A DNA stretch of 64,000 nucleotides, taken from Ianthella basta. Lineage: Eukaryota > Porifera > Demospongiae > Verongiida > Ianthellidae. A program made the position numbers and the translations under genes. Below the pieces are notes generated by a model. It made no database searches, had not been told where the DNA came from, and saw only the letters and a program-made list of their open reading frames with translations. The stretch lies in assembly GCA_964019415.1 (NCBI GenBank), contig OZ025888.1, positions 4,102,536 through 4,166,535 on the forward strand, read 5' to 3'. Below, piece by piece: positions 11,706-23,322 of the stretch (the first letter of the stretch is position 1; the number at the start of each line of letters is the position of its first letter).

Positions 11706-12374
11706 GTGTTTAGACTATGATAGCAACCAGCGTCAATACGGGGAAGGACCGTGCTGGCCAGTTCTACTGAGATAGGACGACAAATAGGTATCCAAGTAGT
11801 CACACGGCTGCATGAACTGGGCAGAAACGACCCTGCAAAGCCCAGCTGCCGTGAAGTACCTCGAAATGTTGCTAAAGTTAATTTCGCTCCAAGCTTGTCG
11901 CAAGTACATTGTCGATTGTTTGCCGTAAAGCACCAGAAGCTACTAGATGTGGTATAAGTTGAATCAGAGGTGGTATAAGTGAATCAGAGGTGGTATAGGC
12001 GATTTAGAATACCTCCGTTGGACCAATCAGATTACAGCAATTTGTTGCATCATGGTCTATTCAGTGTTATGTTTGCCAAGTGTTGCCAGATGTTACTTTC
12101 ACTGTGTGGACCGTCGCTGTACAGTTTATCATAGCTCACATGGTACGTACTTTCATCCTAGCTGTTACAGTGTCTGTGGCATTGCTGAACCATCAACCAA
12201 CCTACGAAGCAGTACTTGTGCTGTGTCACTGAAGTATAGTGTACTGTACAGGATTCCATAAACTATAGATTGCACATGAAAATGATACATTGTACTGTAT
12301 AATTATGCTCTGCAGCTGAATAGCTTTATAATATTGTGTATGTCCCAAAGTATTGCTAGTGGACGATGGGGGGG

Positions 12375-12688
12375 AGGGGGGCGAGGGGCACTGACTTATA
12401 CTGTACCTAAGGACACCTCAACTGTTCTCTTGTTTGTAATGCTTTTTGTTTCCTTTTCATTTCCTTCATTTTCATATTTCCAGTGGGTGAGTAAACAGGT
12501 GAGGCTACACAGTACTAGTAGTTTATGTGGTACACATGGGGGGAGGAGGGGCACTGACTTGTACCTAAGGAAACGTCAGCTTATCTCTTGTTTGTTATGC
12601 TTTTTGTTTTCTTTTCATTTCTTTCATTTTCATATTTCCAGTGGGTGAGTAAACAGGTGAGGCTACACAGTACTAGTAGTTTGTGTGG
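12375..12688 (+). repeat. Doubled leader block upstream of P3
   Basis: Two tandem units, each with GGGCACTGACTT, a pyrimidine tract ending TTTCCAG, then GTGGGTGAGTAAACAGGTGA. The heptamer GTAAACA occurs at 12491 and 12649; the second lies 69 bp upstream of the P3 ATG, the same spacing as at P2 and P7. Confidence 0.75.
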
Positions 12689-12717
12689 TACACTGTTGTG
12701 TCAGTCACTTGGCCAGA

Positions 12718-14326
12718 ATGCTTGAGACTAAATTGGGAATTTTTGTGCTTCTCCTTCAACTATCAACTCTCACGTTCTCAGCTGACAATAACAGTTGTGT
12801 GGACAACTACCTGGACTTTGAGGAGCAGACCTTTGTCAACAACAGTGAAAACAGGCTAAAGCTGTATGAAGCTTTCTATCCTCCCAATGATCACTTGCCA
12901 TACTCAGTGGTAGTGACCTACCAGGCTGTGCTTTCCAATGGAACTAGAGTCAACATCACTACTGATACCAGTTGCCCTGATGGACAGCTATGGCTATGGC
13001 TGTCTTCTCCTGTTTCACTGTTTAATGATCCCACAGAATTGAATCGCATAGCCCTGTATACCCTCAACCACTTCACTGAGTGGGTTCCCTCACACCTTAT
13101 CATTACAACACCCCTACCTTGTTCTGCCAAGGCTGAAGGATTCCTCACACTAATGACCTCTTCAGTAAGTTCTGTCAGTAGAACAGCTTCTCTAATAATA
13201 CTAAATCTTGTTCCTTCTGTACACATTATGTAACTCAAATGTTACATCTTCATCTATCCAGCTCCAGGCCTATGCTGTTGATGATCATTTGAAGGGAAAG
13301 CAACTGGGGTATTCTCGCCAAGGCTGTGGTATAGACATGTCTAGTTCTTTTCTTAAGGATATAAGCTCAGCCATGATCATTTATCGCATTGCCTTCCTTG
13401 CTGGCTTACTGTTTATGGCTTCTTCTTCTATATGTACAGCATCTGTTGTACTGCTCCCAGCCCTCCTTAAGCTCCTTTCACAGAAAATGGAGGTTAATGG
13501 TCACTCCTTTGACTATTACGGTATCTTCTGGGGACTGTCAGCCATTCTTTTCCTGGTATTTGCATTGCTCCTATATAGAGATGTGACAATCGTATCTATG
13601 GAATTCACTACCGACTTTTATCATAAAAAGTATTACAAGTATTTCTTTCCATTTGCCTTTGCTTTCCTTTGTGTATTTTGCACTCCTGTTGCCATTTACT
13701 TTGGTGTTAAATTTGTATTTACCACTCCATCTGTCTACCTCCTTCCTGCTAAACTCCTCTGTTGCTGCAGTGACAATTGTGCTCGAATATTGGTTACTTC
13801 GCTGACCTTTTGGTTCAACTTGGCTGCATCTGTTTTCCTTCTCGGTCACGGTTTCGTCATCTTGTTTGCATTCACAATGGCACCATTTGTTGTTGCTGTG
13901 AATGTGATGCTGCTTGTGCTGACTTTCATGTGTCTCACTTACATCATGGCATTGGTCTTTACCGTGTGTGCATCTATTGGCACACGAAAGTGTCTCAGGA
14001 GCAATGCCAACTGCTGTGCTACAGTTCGTGCTGCGTTGTTGATCCCGTTCCTGCTGGCTATCATCTGTTTCGTACTCATGGGTGCATTGAGTGGTCAGTT
14101 TGTCAATAATGCCACTCAGCCAAACAGTTTGTACGCCAATATTAAGTCTCTATTCACTCCTATCTTTCTGGCTGCTCTAAGCTTTGGTTTAAAGAGGTTA
14201 ATTTCTGTGTGGCTACACTGGTCACCAGGCAATGATGATGGTGGTAATGCAGTCAATCCAGTACTTGGAAGGATGTACCATGAATACCAAGCCATGGATA
14301 ATGTGGTAATAGAGTGTGAGGAGTAA
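12718..14326 (+). CDS. P3: intact signal-peptide/ectodomain/7TM receptor-like protein
   Basis: Exons 12718-13164 and 13262-14326, phase 0 with a 97-base intron, encode about 503 residues. It has the same modules as P2, to which it is closest: the stalk LQAYAVDDHLKGKQLGYS is specific to this pair, and the tail reads HEYQAMDNVVIECEE, so the YxxPhi motif is kept with methionine. Differences from P2 cluster in the stalk after the last ectodomain cysteine and in the loop between segments 2 and 3, both predicted extracellular. The third loop keeps NNAT. No defect is seen. Confidence 0.88.
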
Positions 14327-14684
14327 CCGTTTACAGTACATGTTGTGCGCATTTGGGTTCTTTGGGTTTGTTTAGTTGAAGTGTTTTCCAGCATTTTTCA
14401 TATTGTATGGAATTCATTTCCAAGTAGAACCTACAATTACTTTCTGTACCGTTATGTAAGCTGCATACCTTTTAACTGTATGGATACATAGATACAATAG
14501 CTTTGTATTGACAGTGCATGGCAGATAGTGTTGTCTGAACAATTTCTCTACTTGTAAACGTTTTCAGACTAATTGAAAGTGCTTTCATGATTAGGCATGT
14601 AATGCTTGGATATTATATGCTTGCACGTATTCACCATACGTACTGATATACACTGTGATAGTAGAACTGCATGCTGGACAACTT

Positions 14685-16101
14685 TGATATTCCAGGCTGC
14701 CAAGGGTGCACCACAGACACGGCTATTCTGTCTGTAAGTTGTAATTGTCGTATTTATTGCATCTTCTGTGCTATTGGATTTACCTTTTTGGTTCCATTTC
14801 AGTCCATGTATTATGCTGTACTGCACCAAGTACTGCTCAAGTCTCTTTCACAGAAAATGGACACTTGTAGTTACTCCTTTGATTATTATGGATTATTCTG
14901 GGGAATATCAGCCATCTTTTGCCTGTTCCTTATCGTGATCCTGTACAGAGCTACCATGCACATGTTACTTGTCATGTTCAACCCTGGTATCCAACAAACA
15001 GAATACATCAGATATTTCTGGCCAGTTTTCATTGTTACCCTGTGCGCGATTGTGCAATAGGGGTTATGCGTTTGGTTTGTGGCTCTGTTTGTTCATCCTC
15101 ATTTTTGGGCTGTTTGCGCGATTAAGGCACTTTCAAGGGCTCGTGTAGCTCCTGAAAGATAGGTTTCGCTAAAAAAAAAAACAGCCTGTATGTGATCGAC
15201 GACTGCAACAATCACGCAAAAGCTATTAAAACCGTACTTTCTAGTCTTTTGCGGATGGTCCCTTCCCTACCGTGCCTCTGGGCACTTACAGGACAGTCTA
15301 GCAAGCCAGACTAGACAGTCAGCGGCTATAATTATGTGCAGAGTTAGAGTTTGCGGACAGCCCACGTCCATATACGGATAGAGACATAATAGCAATAATA
15401 TATAGCTAGGTCTACACAGTCTCCACACGCACGGGGTATGGTCTCTTCTATGAGGCCTTGTTTTCTCCATGATATTGTGTGCACCTGTGACCATTTACTT
15501 TGGTATCAAGTTTAAGTTCACCACTCCATCTTTCTACCTCCTTCCTGCTAAACTCCTCTGCTGCTGCAATGCGAAACGTGCTGGAATATTAGTTAATTCA
15601 CTGACCCTTTGGCTGGACTAGTTTGCTGACCATTGCATTGTTGCTATTGGTGCTTTTGTTCTGTTTGCATTTCCTGTGGCACCATTTGTTGTTGCTGTGA
15701 ATGTGATGCTGCTTGTGCTGACTTTCATGTGTCTCACTTACATCATGGCATTGGTGTTTACCATTTGTGCATCACTTGGTACCCAAAAGTGTCTCAGGAG
15801 CAATGCTGACTGCTGTGCTACAGTTCATGCTGCAATGCTGATCCCTCTCCTGCTGGCTATCACCTGTTTCAGCTCTACTTTTGCTTTAAGTAGCCAGCTT
15901 GTCAATACGTCTGCTCAGCAGAATAGTTTTCACATGTTGCTTAAGTCTCTCTTTGCTCCAGTCCTTCTGGCTGTCTTGGGCTTGGGTTTAAAGAGGTTCA
16001 TTTCTGTCTGGATGCACTGGTCACCTGCTGATGTCGATGGTGATATTGCAGTCAATCCACTACATGGACGTGTGTATGATGGATATCAAGCCATCAAATA
16101 A
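14685..16101 (+). pseudogene. P4: 7TM-family pseudogene lacking exon 1, split by an insertion
   Basis: Family sequence starts abruptly inside exon 2 near 14690 (CCAAGGGTGCACCACAGACA) with no exon 1 upstream. Segments 1-3 are readable to about 15035, where about 430 bp of foreign sequence interrupts the third segment; the gene resumes at about 15466 with CATGATATTGTGTGCACC. Further damage is a TAG at 15619-15621 in segment 4 and a shift in the tail so that it ends GYQAIK. Its closest relatives are P1, P5 and P7. It is not functional. Confidence 0.88.
15036..15465. mobile_element. Insertion in P4, possible SINE-like element
   Basis: About 430 bp absent from all paralogs sit in the third membrane segment of P4. 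They include an A11 run at 15171-15181 and are otherwise unlike neighbouring DNA. I found no convincing internal promoter boxes, terminal inverted repeats or clear target-site duplication, so the element class is open. Confidence 0.45.
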
Positions 16102-17169
16102 TGTGGTGCTGAACCTAATGCATTAACCTTATGTATTATGTACTGTTCATTGGACAGAGTGCAATAGGACTTGTGGTTTGTTACTTCAGCTGTATTCTAG
16201 TATATGTCTTTCTGTGTGGATTTCAACAAATTCTTTATCTTCAGTTGCGGTGCTTCCTTTGTCCTAAGTTTATAGCAGTGTGATTTTCTGCAGTGATACT
16301 TTTTTATACATATGTATCTACTCCTGTGTAGTGTTCATTACATTCTGTAACTTCGCAATGCATTCTTTGTCCTCACATAAAGTGAAGGATAGAACAGAAA
16401 ATGTTATAATACATGCCCTAACTTCATGTATTTTGTACTGTTTATTTCAATGGGATGTATAAGTCTTGTGCTTTATTACTGCAGCTGTATTGTAGTGTAC
16501 CTCCCACTGTGACGTTTATTTCGTACTTACTTGCTGTTGCTAGGTGGTTGCTATGTTTATTGGGTGCCTACATTTCAGCTACCAGTGATGAAATCCTAAG
16601 CTGAGTGCCAGCCTATTTCAGCCATTTCTGGGACCAGGACTACTCTTCCGCATCGCTGCTCTCTGCCTCACTCTCACATCGATCCCAAAGTTGCAAAATA
16701 GCATTTAACCACTGGATTCTTGGAAGATAGAGTTACTGAGGGTAACGATCATCTGCGGAGCGATCCTTTTCTGCTTAGTCAACAGCTGCACTCGCTTCTC
16801 TGACTGAACTACTAGCCTACTACTGATTTATTATTCTACTTTCTTTGGCAAGATACCAATTATCATTCGCTCATGCTTCTCTTTTATTTCTGGGACCAGT
16901 ACTACTCTTCCGCATCACTGCTCTCTGCCTCACTCTCACATCGATCCCAAAGTTGCGAAATCGCATTTTAATTGACACATTCACCTTTTCATGTAACGTG
17001 AACCACCTGGCCTGAAATGTACTCAGTTTGGATCAGCTTACTCCAGGAATGATTTTCATTTTCAGTACACTCACTGTCACTGTATCACCTTTACTGCTGC
17101 TGCGAATTAGTAAACAAGTAGACCTACTAAACCAGTAGCTTGTACTGTGGCTTCAGTAAATTGATGACA
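16102..17169. other. P4-P5 intergenic region
   Basis: The first 470 bases are family 3' flank closely matching that of P1. Dispersed repeat R2 follows at 16583-16885 with a second partial copy to 16970. The final 200 bases are the P5 leader, which contains GTAAACA at 17110. No other gene is seen. Confidence 0.7.
16583..16970. repeat. Dispersed repeat R2, copy 2 plus partial copy
   Basis: Positions 16583-16885 match 9700-10010. Directly after it, 16888-16968 repeats the segment from ATTTCTGGGACCAGTACTAC through TTGCGAAATCGC a second time, a local tandem gain. Confidence 0.75.
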
Positions 17170-18786
17170 ATGCCCGAGATCAATCTGGTGTTGTTTGTGC
17201 TTCTCCTAAAACTGTCGACTCTGACAGTCTCAGTGAACATTAACAATTGTGTGGACAACTACCTGGACTTTGAGGAGCAGACGTTTGGCAACAACAGTGT
17301 GAACAGGCTAAAGCTGTATGAAGCTTTCTATCCTCCCAATGATCACTTGCCATACTCAGTGGTAGTGACCTATCAGGCTGTGCTTCCTAATGGAACTAGA
17401 GTCAACATATCGACTGATTTTACCTGCCCTGGTCACAAGGTGTGGTTATGGCTGTCTTCTCCCATACTACTTGTGATAGAACCAATAGGATTGAATCGGT
17501 TTGCCCTGTACACTCTCAACCACTTCACTGAGTTGGTTCCACCACACCTTATCATTACAACACCCCTACCTTGTTCAGCCAAGAGTGAAAAGTTCCTCAC
17601 ACTAATGACTTCCTCAGTAAGTAGTACAAGGAGTTTGTTCTGCCATGTACACATACAGCTAGTGCTCTTTGTTTCCAGTGTTGTACAGTTCACATTGTTG
17701 TTACGTTCCTTGCTTACACAGTTACAGGCATATGCTTTGGGAGAGATGTCAAAGGGAGAACACTTGGGATATTCCAGCCAAGGGTGTACCACAGACAAGT
17801 CAATTGTTACATTAGCTGATGAAGGTTCAGATTTTCACATTCGTCGCATTATCTTTGTAACTGGCTTTGTCTTTATGGTTGTATTTCAATCCATGGCATA
17901 TGCTGTACTGCTTCAAGTACTGCTCAAGTCTCTTTCTCAGAAAATGGACACTTGTAAGTACTCCTTTGATTATTACGGGATATTCTGGGGAATATCTACC
18001 TTTCTCTGCCTGTTCCTAATCTTGATCCTGACTACGTACGTCAGTTACAATTCACTTGTCGCCTTCAATCCTGCTATTCAACCAATAGAAGATCTCACCT
18101 ATTTCGGGCCAGTTGCCCTTGCTTTCTCCATGATAATCTGTGCACCTATGGCCATTTACTTTGGTATCAAGTTTCAGTTCACCACTCCATCTGTCTACCT
18201 CCTTCCTGCTAAACTCCTCTGTTGCTGCAATGAGAAGCGTGCTGGAATATTGGTTACTTCACTGACCCTTTGGTTTAACATGGTTGCTGGCTATTATATT
18301 GTCTTTATCGGGACATTTGCTTTGTTTGCATTTCCTGTGGCCCCATTTGTTGTTGCTGTGAATGTGATTGTACTTGTGCTGAATTTGGCATGTTTCACTT
18401 ACATCATGGCTTTGGTCTTTACTGTGTGTGCATCACTTGGTACCCGAAAGTGTCTCAGGAGCAATACTGACTGCTGTGCTACAGTTCGTGCTGTAATGCT
18501 GATCCCTCTCCTGCTGGCTATCATCTGTTTTAGCATCGTATTTGCTTTTAGTGGTCAGCTAGTCAATACTTCCACCCAGCAGAGCAGCTTTCAATTTTTT
18601 CTCAAGTCTCTCTTTGCTCCTGTCCTTCTGACTGCCTTGGGCCTGGGTTTAAAGAGGTTTATTTCTATCTTGATGCACTGGTCACCTGACAATGTTGATG
18701 GTGATATTGCAGTCAATCCACTACATGGACATGTGTACGATGGATACCAAGCCATAGATAATGTGGTAGTGAACCTTATGCATTAA
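17170..18786 (+). CDS. P5: intact signal-peptide/ectodomain/7TM receptor-like protein
   Basis: Exons 17170-17616 and 17722-18786 give about 503 residues. An ATG six bases upstream (17164) is also in frame; 17170 matches the family start. The 105-base intron is a multiple of three and free of stops, so an unspliced message would insert 35 mostly hydrophobic residues between ectodomain and stalk. The stalk is LQAYALGEMSKGEHLGYS, and the seven segments and tail GYQAIDNVVVNLMH are complete. Segment 5 is more diverged than in other members (VIVLVLNLACFTYIMAL), so it has partly escaped the homogenisation seen elsewhere. No defect is seen. Confidence 0.88.
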   Translation: MPEINLVLFVLLLKLSTLTVSVNINNCVDNYLDFEEQTFGNNSVNRLKLYEAFYPPNDHLPYSVVVTYQAVLPNGTRVNISTDFTCPGHKVWLWLSSPILLVIEPIGLNRFALYTLNHFTELVPPHLIITTPLPCSAKSEKFLTLMTSSVSSTRSLFCHVHIQLVLFVSSVVQFTLLLRSLLTQLQAYALGEMSKGEHLGYSSQGCTTDKSIVTLADEGSDFHIRRIIFVTGFVFMVVFQSMAYAVLLQVLLKSLSQKMDTCKYSFDYYGIFWGISTFLCLFLILILTTYVSYNSLVAFNPAIQPIEDLTYFGPVALAFSMIICAPMAIYFGIKFQFTTPSVYLLPAKLLCCCNEKRAGILVTSLTLWFNMVAGYYIVFIGTFALFAFPVAPFVVAVNVIVLVLNLACFTYIMALVFTVCASLGTRKCLRSNTDCCATVRAVMLIPLLLAIICFSIVFAFSGQLVNTSTQQSSFQFFLKSLFAPVLLTALGLGLKRFISILMHWSPDNVDGDIAVNPLHGHVYDGYQAIDNVVVNLMH

Positions 18787-21639
18787 CCTTACGTATTAAG
18801 TACTGTTCTTTGGACTGAGTGCAATAGGACTTGTGGTTTGTTACTTCAGCTGTATTTCTATCTAGTGCATCTCCTCCTGTGTGGCTTTCAACAGTTTCTC
18901 TAACTTCATTTTGCATTGCTTTCTTTGTCCTCATACGTTATTAGTAGTGTGATTTTCTGCGGCAGTATTTCTAACACGTAGGTACCTACTCCTGTATAGT
19001 GTTCATTTCATAATAATTGTTTCTGTTCACTTTGCAATGCATTCAATATCTCCACATAAAGTGACAGATGAATTAGAAAATATTATGATAATATTTTATA
19101 GATCCTGTTGCCATGGTAACAAACATCTAAATGCTATTCCTAAATGTCATAGATACTACAGCCGTACTTTCGCACCGTAGTTTATTTTGTCCAGTCATGT
19201 TCTAATTCAACAAGGGACGTTCTCGTCTATGCTCTAAATACCTATTTAGGAGCATGGGCAGGGATTAGACCCGTGGTCTATAGCAGAGAAGCTGCACCTG
19301 TGATAACAATAGCAACGCCACTACATACGATGCACAGGTCACCCAGCTTACTTGTTTCGTCGAGAAACAGGGTGGAATAACAGTTTGGCTACGAACCAGA
19401 GCTGCATGAGAAATGAACTGGTTACAAGCTGGGAACAGGCTTTGATTAAAGAATTCCGCTCTGGGAAACGCTGTGGCTGACAGTGAGTAAGCTTACGCTT
19501 AGCTGATGCGCTGCATCTACTGCCGACCTTTCGGAAACTTCTGCTGCGAGATGACCAACCCAAGATGAGACCCAAATCAAACGAAGTTCTCTTAGCCATT
19601 GTCAGAATTAGCTAACTACTTCCGGAAGACGCATGATGATGCAAGTAAGAGTAGGTAAACTGAATTGCTGCCGGCTCCTTGCCCAATCATGTGTGAACTA
19701 TGACACTTAAATTCTGATCTATTGGTGTCTCTGAAGATTTAAAACACTCAGCACTCGAGCGCTTAACGCAGAGGCTGTGGTGACTACGTTTGTTTCAATT
19801 AGGTGACTTAATATTCTTAATCAAAGCAACCTCATTTTAAAGGACATACATCAATGGGAGGTATATCCAACATATTCTAAGTCCTGTTTGGTGGGGTAAC
19901 AACTGTGGATCCTGGCCCTTTATTCTGAGAAATACTGACCAGTGTATTGTGACATTGTGCTCATCACTGTGGTCACTGCATAGCAATATATCATACAAGC
20001 TAGTTCCTTAGCAATCAATCCTACATTTAGGAGGATTGGGAAAACAATAGTCTATTTATCACCTCACACCTTATAGTAAAAGTCTTCGAATGTTTTGCAA
20101 TTTGTGATTCAAGCAGAAACTGCAGAGCCGAACACTACCTAACTCTCAGGGATTACAAAGTACTGATCAGGAAGTGTCCTCCAGCAGTTGAAATCACCAT
20201 TCTTGCTGTTTTTGGGGAGTTACCTTTGATTTCTGCCTTTTTCATCATGGTTGATGACAATGTAGAAGAAGAGGCTCATTGCTACGTTATTCAATGTATA
20301 TAGGCGAATAGTTTGTGGGCAATACGTAGCAGATATATCAACAACTGAATGCAGGACATTTCGGCCCGAAGGCCTTCGTCAGCTGTGTACAAAACTGAGA
20401 GCCGAAATGTCCTACATTCAGTTGTTGATTAATCTGCTACGTATTGCCCACAAACTATTCGCCTATATACATGGTTAATGACCATTTTAAATTATTCTTC
20501 CTTTCAACTTCCAGCTATCAGCCGGTTTGATTTACAGTTGTCCAACAATCAAATTTTCACTAAGAATCATTATAACTGCTACGTATTCACTGTTGCTATT
20601 AGGGTAGATGCTTCAAACTGGCAGGTCCCGCATCACTATATATAGTGGGAAGCTTACCAAAGACCGTCCATTGTGTATTTAGCAACTATGGTTCCACACT
20701 CCAGCCAACATACAACTCACTGTAGCAGGTAAGCCCACCAGAAGTGGGCGCCCTTTCTGGTTTTGTAATACACATTCTGTGAATCATATACACCAACGTT
20801 CACCACCATGCCAATGCATATCACTGGTGTTGCATTGATCCATTCTGCTGACCTAGGTCAAGCATGTTTTTGCTTATTTGTTCAAACTTTGCAATAACTC
20901 TGATGATAGTCAGTATGTCCTGCATATATCATCAAGGCGTGTACCATGCAAATCTGATCTAACGTGTCGCAGATTTTATGATACATTTTTGTTGTATCCC
21001 TGGTTAGAGGATGCCACAGACTGACTTCTGTGTCCATGGTGTTATACATTATACAGTATGTGTGTGTGTTGTGTGTTTTGACGGGTAGCCATTATGTCAC
21101 ACTGTTGTGTAATTTGAGGTAATGCGCAGTCCCACAGGTTGGGCTTGTTGTAATTCAATTGGTTGCCACTGCACAACACATTAAAAATTGAATCATTCTC
21201 TTCAGACTTGCTTGCTCTGTACAGAGTATATGGCTAACTCAAACATAGAGAAGTAGAGCCAAATAAGGCACACAGCACTACAAATAACTTACATTGCTTC
21301 AATTTGCATTTGTTACACTATCGAAGTTGTGTGGGCAACAGCTGTCAAGGAACCAACTTTCAGTGTATCTCAAATGGAGAAATAATATATGCACCAGCTT
21401 ATGCCTGAATTTAGGTACGTTTATGATTTGTTTCTGGTAGATATCCTTCACTTTTATTTTCAAGCGGGTCTGTAAACAGGTATGGCTGCAGCTCAGATAA
21501 TATGTGCTGTATGTTGTTGTATATTTTGTTTTCTGTGTGTATCCTTCATTTTCTTTTTATCAGTGGGGGTGAGTAAAAGTGTAAGCCTTCAGTACAATTA
21601 GTCTATGTTGTACACTGTTGTGTCAGTCACTTGGCTAGA
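18787..21639. other. P5-P6 intergenic region
   Basis: Family 3' flank runs to about 19,080. Positions 19,100-19,700 are CpG-richer and hold an unrecognised 83-codon open frame on the - strand (19348-19599) without a supporting splice context. A large palindrome lies at 20294-20472. The recurring intergenic module follows at about 20,990-21,110 and the P6 leader from about 21,470. I see no gene I can support. Confidence 0.6.
20294..20472. repeat. Large palindrome with hammerhead-like core
   Basis: Arms of about 72 bp (20294-20365 and 20401-20472, containing AGTTTGTGGGCAATACGTAG and its complement) flank a 35-base loop. On the - strand the loop and arm edge read CTGACGAAGGCC, TTCG, GGCCGAAATGTC, which is the hammerhead order CUGANGA, stem II, GAAA with one extra A before the stem. 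Related hairpins are at 23864-24048 and 33429-33579. Confidence 0.75.
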
Positions 21640-23322
21640 ATGCTCAGGATTATGGTGGGATTCACTGTGCTTCTCCTTCAACTGTCAACTCTGACATTCT
21701 CAGCTGACAGTAGTAGTTGTGTGAACAACTACCTGGACTTTGAGGAGCAGACTTTGGGAACAACAGTGAGAACAGGCTAAAGCTGTATGAAGCTTTCTAT
21801 CCTCCCAATGATCACTTGCCATACTCAGTGGTAGTGACCTACCAGGCTGTGCTTCCCAATGGAACTAGAGTCAACATATCCACCAATCCCACCTGCCCTG
21901 ACAGACAAGTGTGGCTGTGGCTGTCTTCTCCCATTTTACTGTTGGTGGAACCAACAAGATTGAATCGTGTAGTTCTGTTTACCCTCAACTACTTCACTGA
22001 GTGGGTTCCCCCACATCTTATCATTACAACACTCCTACCTTGTTCTGCCAAGGCTGAAGGATTCCTCATGTTAATGACCTCTTCAGTAAGTACTGCAGAG
22101 AATTCGTTGCTTCTTGTTGTTTCACAATGCCAGAAGATGTATTACAATGTTTAGTTCATTGTTTTGTTCCATGTTCACCCAGCTTCAGGCATATGCTTTG
22201 GGAGAGATGTCAAAGGGAGAACACCTGGGATATTCACAACTTGGGTGCCTCACTGACATAGCCATTGTTTCTGTAAGGGGACATAACTCAGCTCTTCTCA
22301 CATATCGCATCTTCGGTGCTGTTGGATTTGCCTTGTTGGTCATTTTTCTAATCATGTCACATGCTGTACTTCTCCAAGTACTGCTCAAGTCTCTTTCTCA
22401 GAAAGTGGACACTTGTAGGTACTCCTTTGAATATTATGGGATATTCTGGGGAATGTCAGCGGTCCTCTGTGCGGGTGTATTAGCAGTCTTGTACACAGCT
22501 ACTGCATTCTTGTCACGTTTCACCTTCAATACTGGTGTCCAGCCAACAAGATATATCAGCCACATTTGGCCATTTGTCCTTGCTTTCCCCATCATATTGT
22601 GTTTACCTGTGGCCATTTACTTTGGTGTCAAGTTCAAGTTTACCACTCCATCTGTCTACCTCCTTCTTGCTAAACTCCTCTGCTGCTGCAACAGGAAACG
22701 TGCTGGAATATTAGTTACTTCACTGACCCTTTGGTTTGACTTGGTTGCTGCCATTTGCGGTGTTGGTTTTGGTGTTTTTGCTCTGATAGCTCTTCCGGTG
22801 GCACCATTTGCTGTTGCTGTGAATGTGATGTTGCTTGTGCTGACTTTCATGTGTCTCACTTACATCATGGCATTGGTCTTTACCATCTGTGCATCTGTCT
22901 GCACCCGAAAGTGTCTCAGGAGCAATGTGGACTGCTGTGCTACAGTTTGTGCTGCAATGCTGATCCCTCTCCTGCTGGCTATCATCTGTTTCAGCTCTAC
23001 AGTTGCTTTAAGTGGTCAGTTTGTCAATGCTGCCACTCAGCAGAACAGTTTTCATGTCTTCTTTAAGTCTCTTTTTGCTCCTGTCCTTCTGGCTGCCATG
23101 GGCTTGGGTTTAAAGAGATTCATTTCTGTCTGGATGCACTTGTCACCTGACAATGTCGATGGTGATAATGCAGTCAATCCACTACATGGACATGTGTACG
23201 ATGGATACCAAGCTATTGATAATGTGGTAGTGAACTTTATGCATCAACCTTATGTATTATGTACTGTTCATTGTTCAGAGTGCAATAGGACTTGTGGTTT
23301 TATTACTACAGCTATACTCTAG
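21640..23322 (+). pseudogene. P6: 7TM-family member with frameshift and lost stop
   Basis: Exon 1 (21640-22085) is 446 bases, one short of the family 447: GAGCAGACTTTGGGAACAAC lacks a base, so the reading frame closes shortly after EEQT. Exon 2 (22183-23322) is open throughout. The usual stop codon TAA after MH is CAA here, which adds about 24 residues, including CTVHCSECNRTC, before the next stop. Otherwise the sequence is fresh, with all seven segments and GYQAIDNV. It may be a young pseudogene, an allele, or carry an assembly error at the frameshift. Confidence 0.8.

Larger units (their letters stand above)
8576..12717. other. P2-P3 intergenic region, repeats and relics
   Basis: It holds 3' flank shared with P3, a block shared with 3635-3770 (8757-8885), fold-back copy R1-2 (8887-9335), a dispersed repeat R2 (about 9700-10010), an unrecognised stretch 10020-10428, and duplication copy B (from about 10429) with relic family exons at 10913-11040 and 11160-11210, the palindromic element (about 11563-11705) and the doubled leader (12375-12688). 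No intact gene is seen. Confidence 0.7.
10429..14485 (+). repeat. Segmental duplication, copy B (carries P3)
   Basis: Partner of 4342-8740. It begins at TGTTTGTTCTGGCC and runs through the shared 560 bp block, relic exon 1, inverted-repeat element, doubled leader, P3 and 3' flank. Unlike copy A it retains continuous relic family sequence at 10913-11210, so it is closer to the ancestral arrangement there. Confidence 0.85.

Noticed and set aside
19348-19599. 83-codon - strand frame rich in basic residues
   Set aside because: No homology recognised, no signal for splicing or start; surrounded by non-coding sequence.
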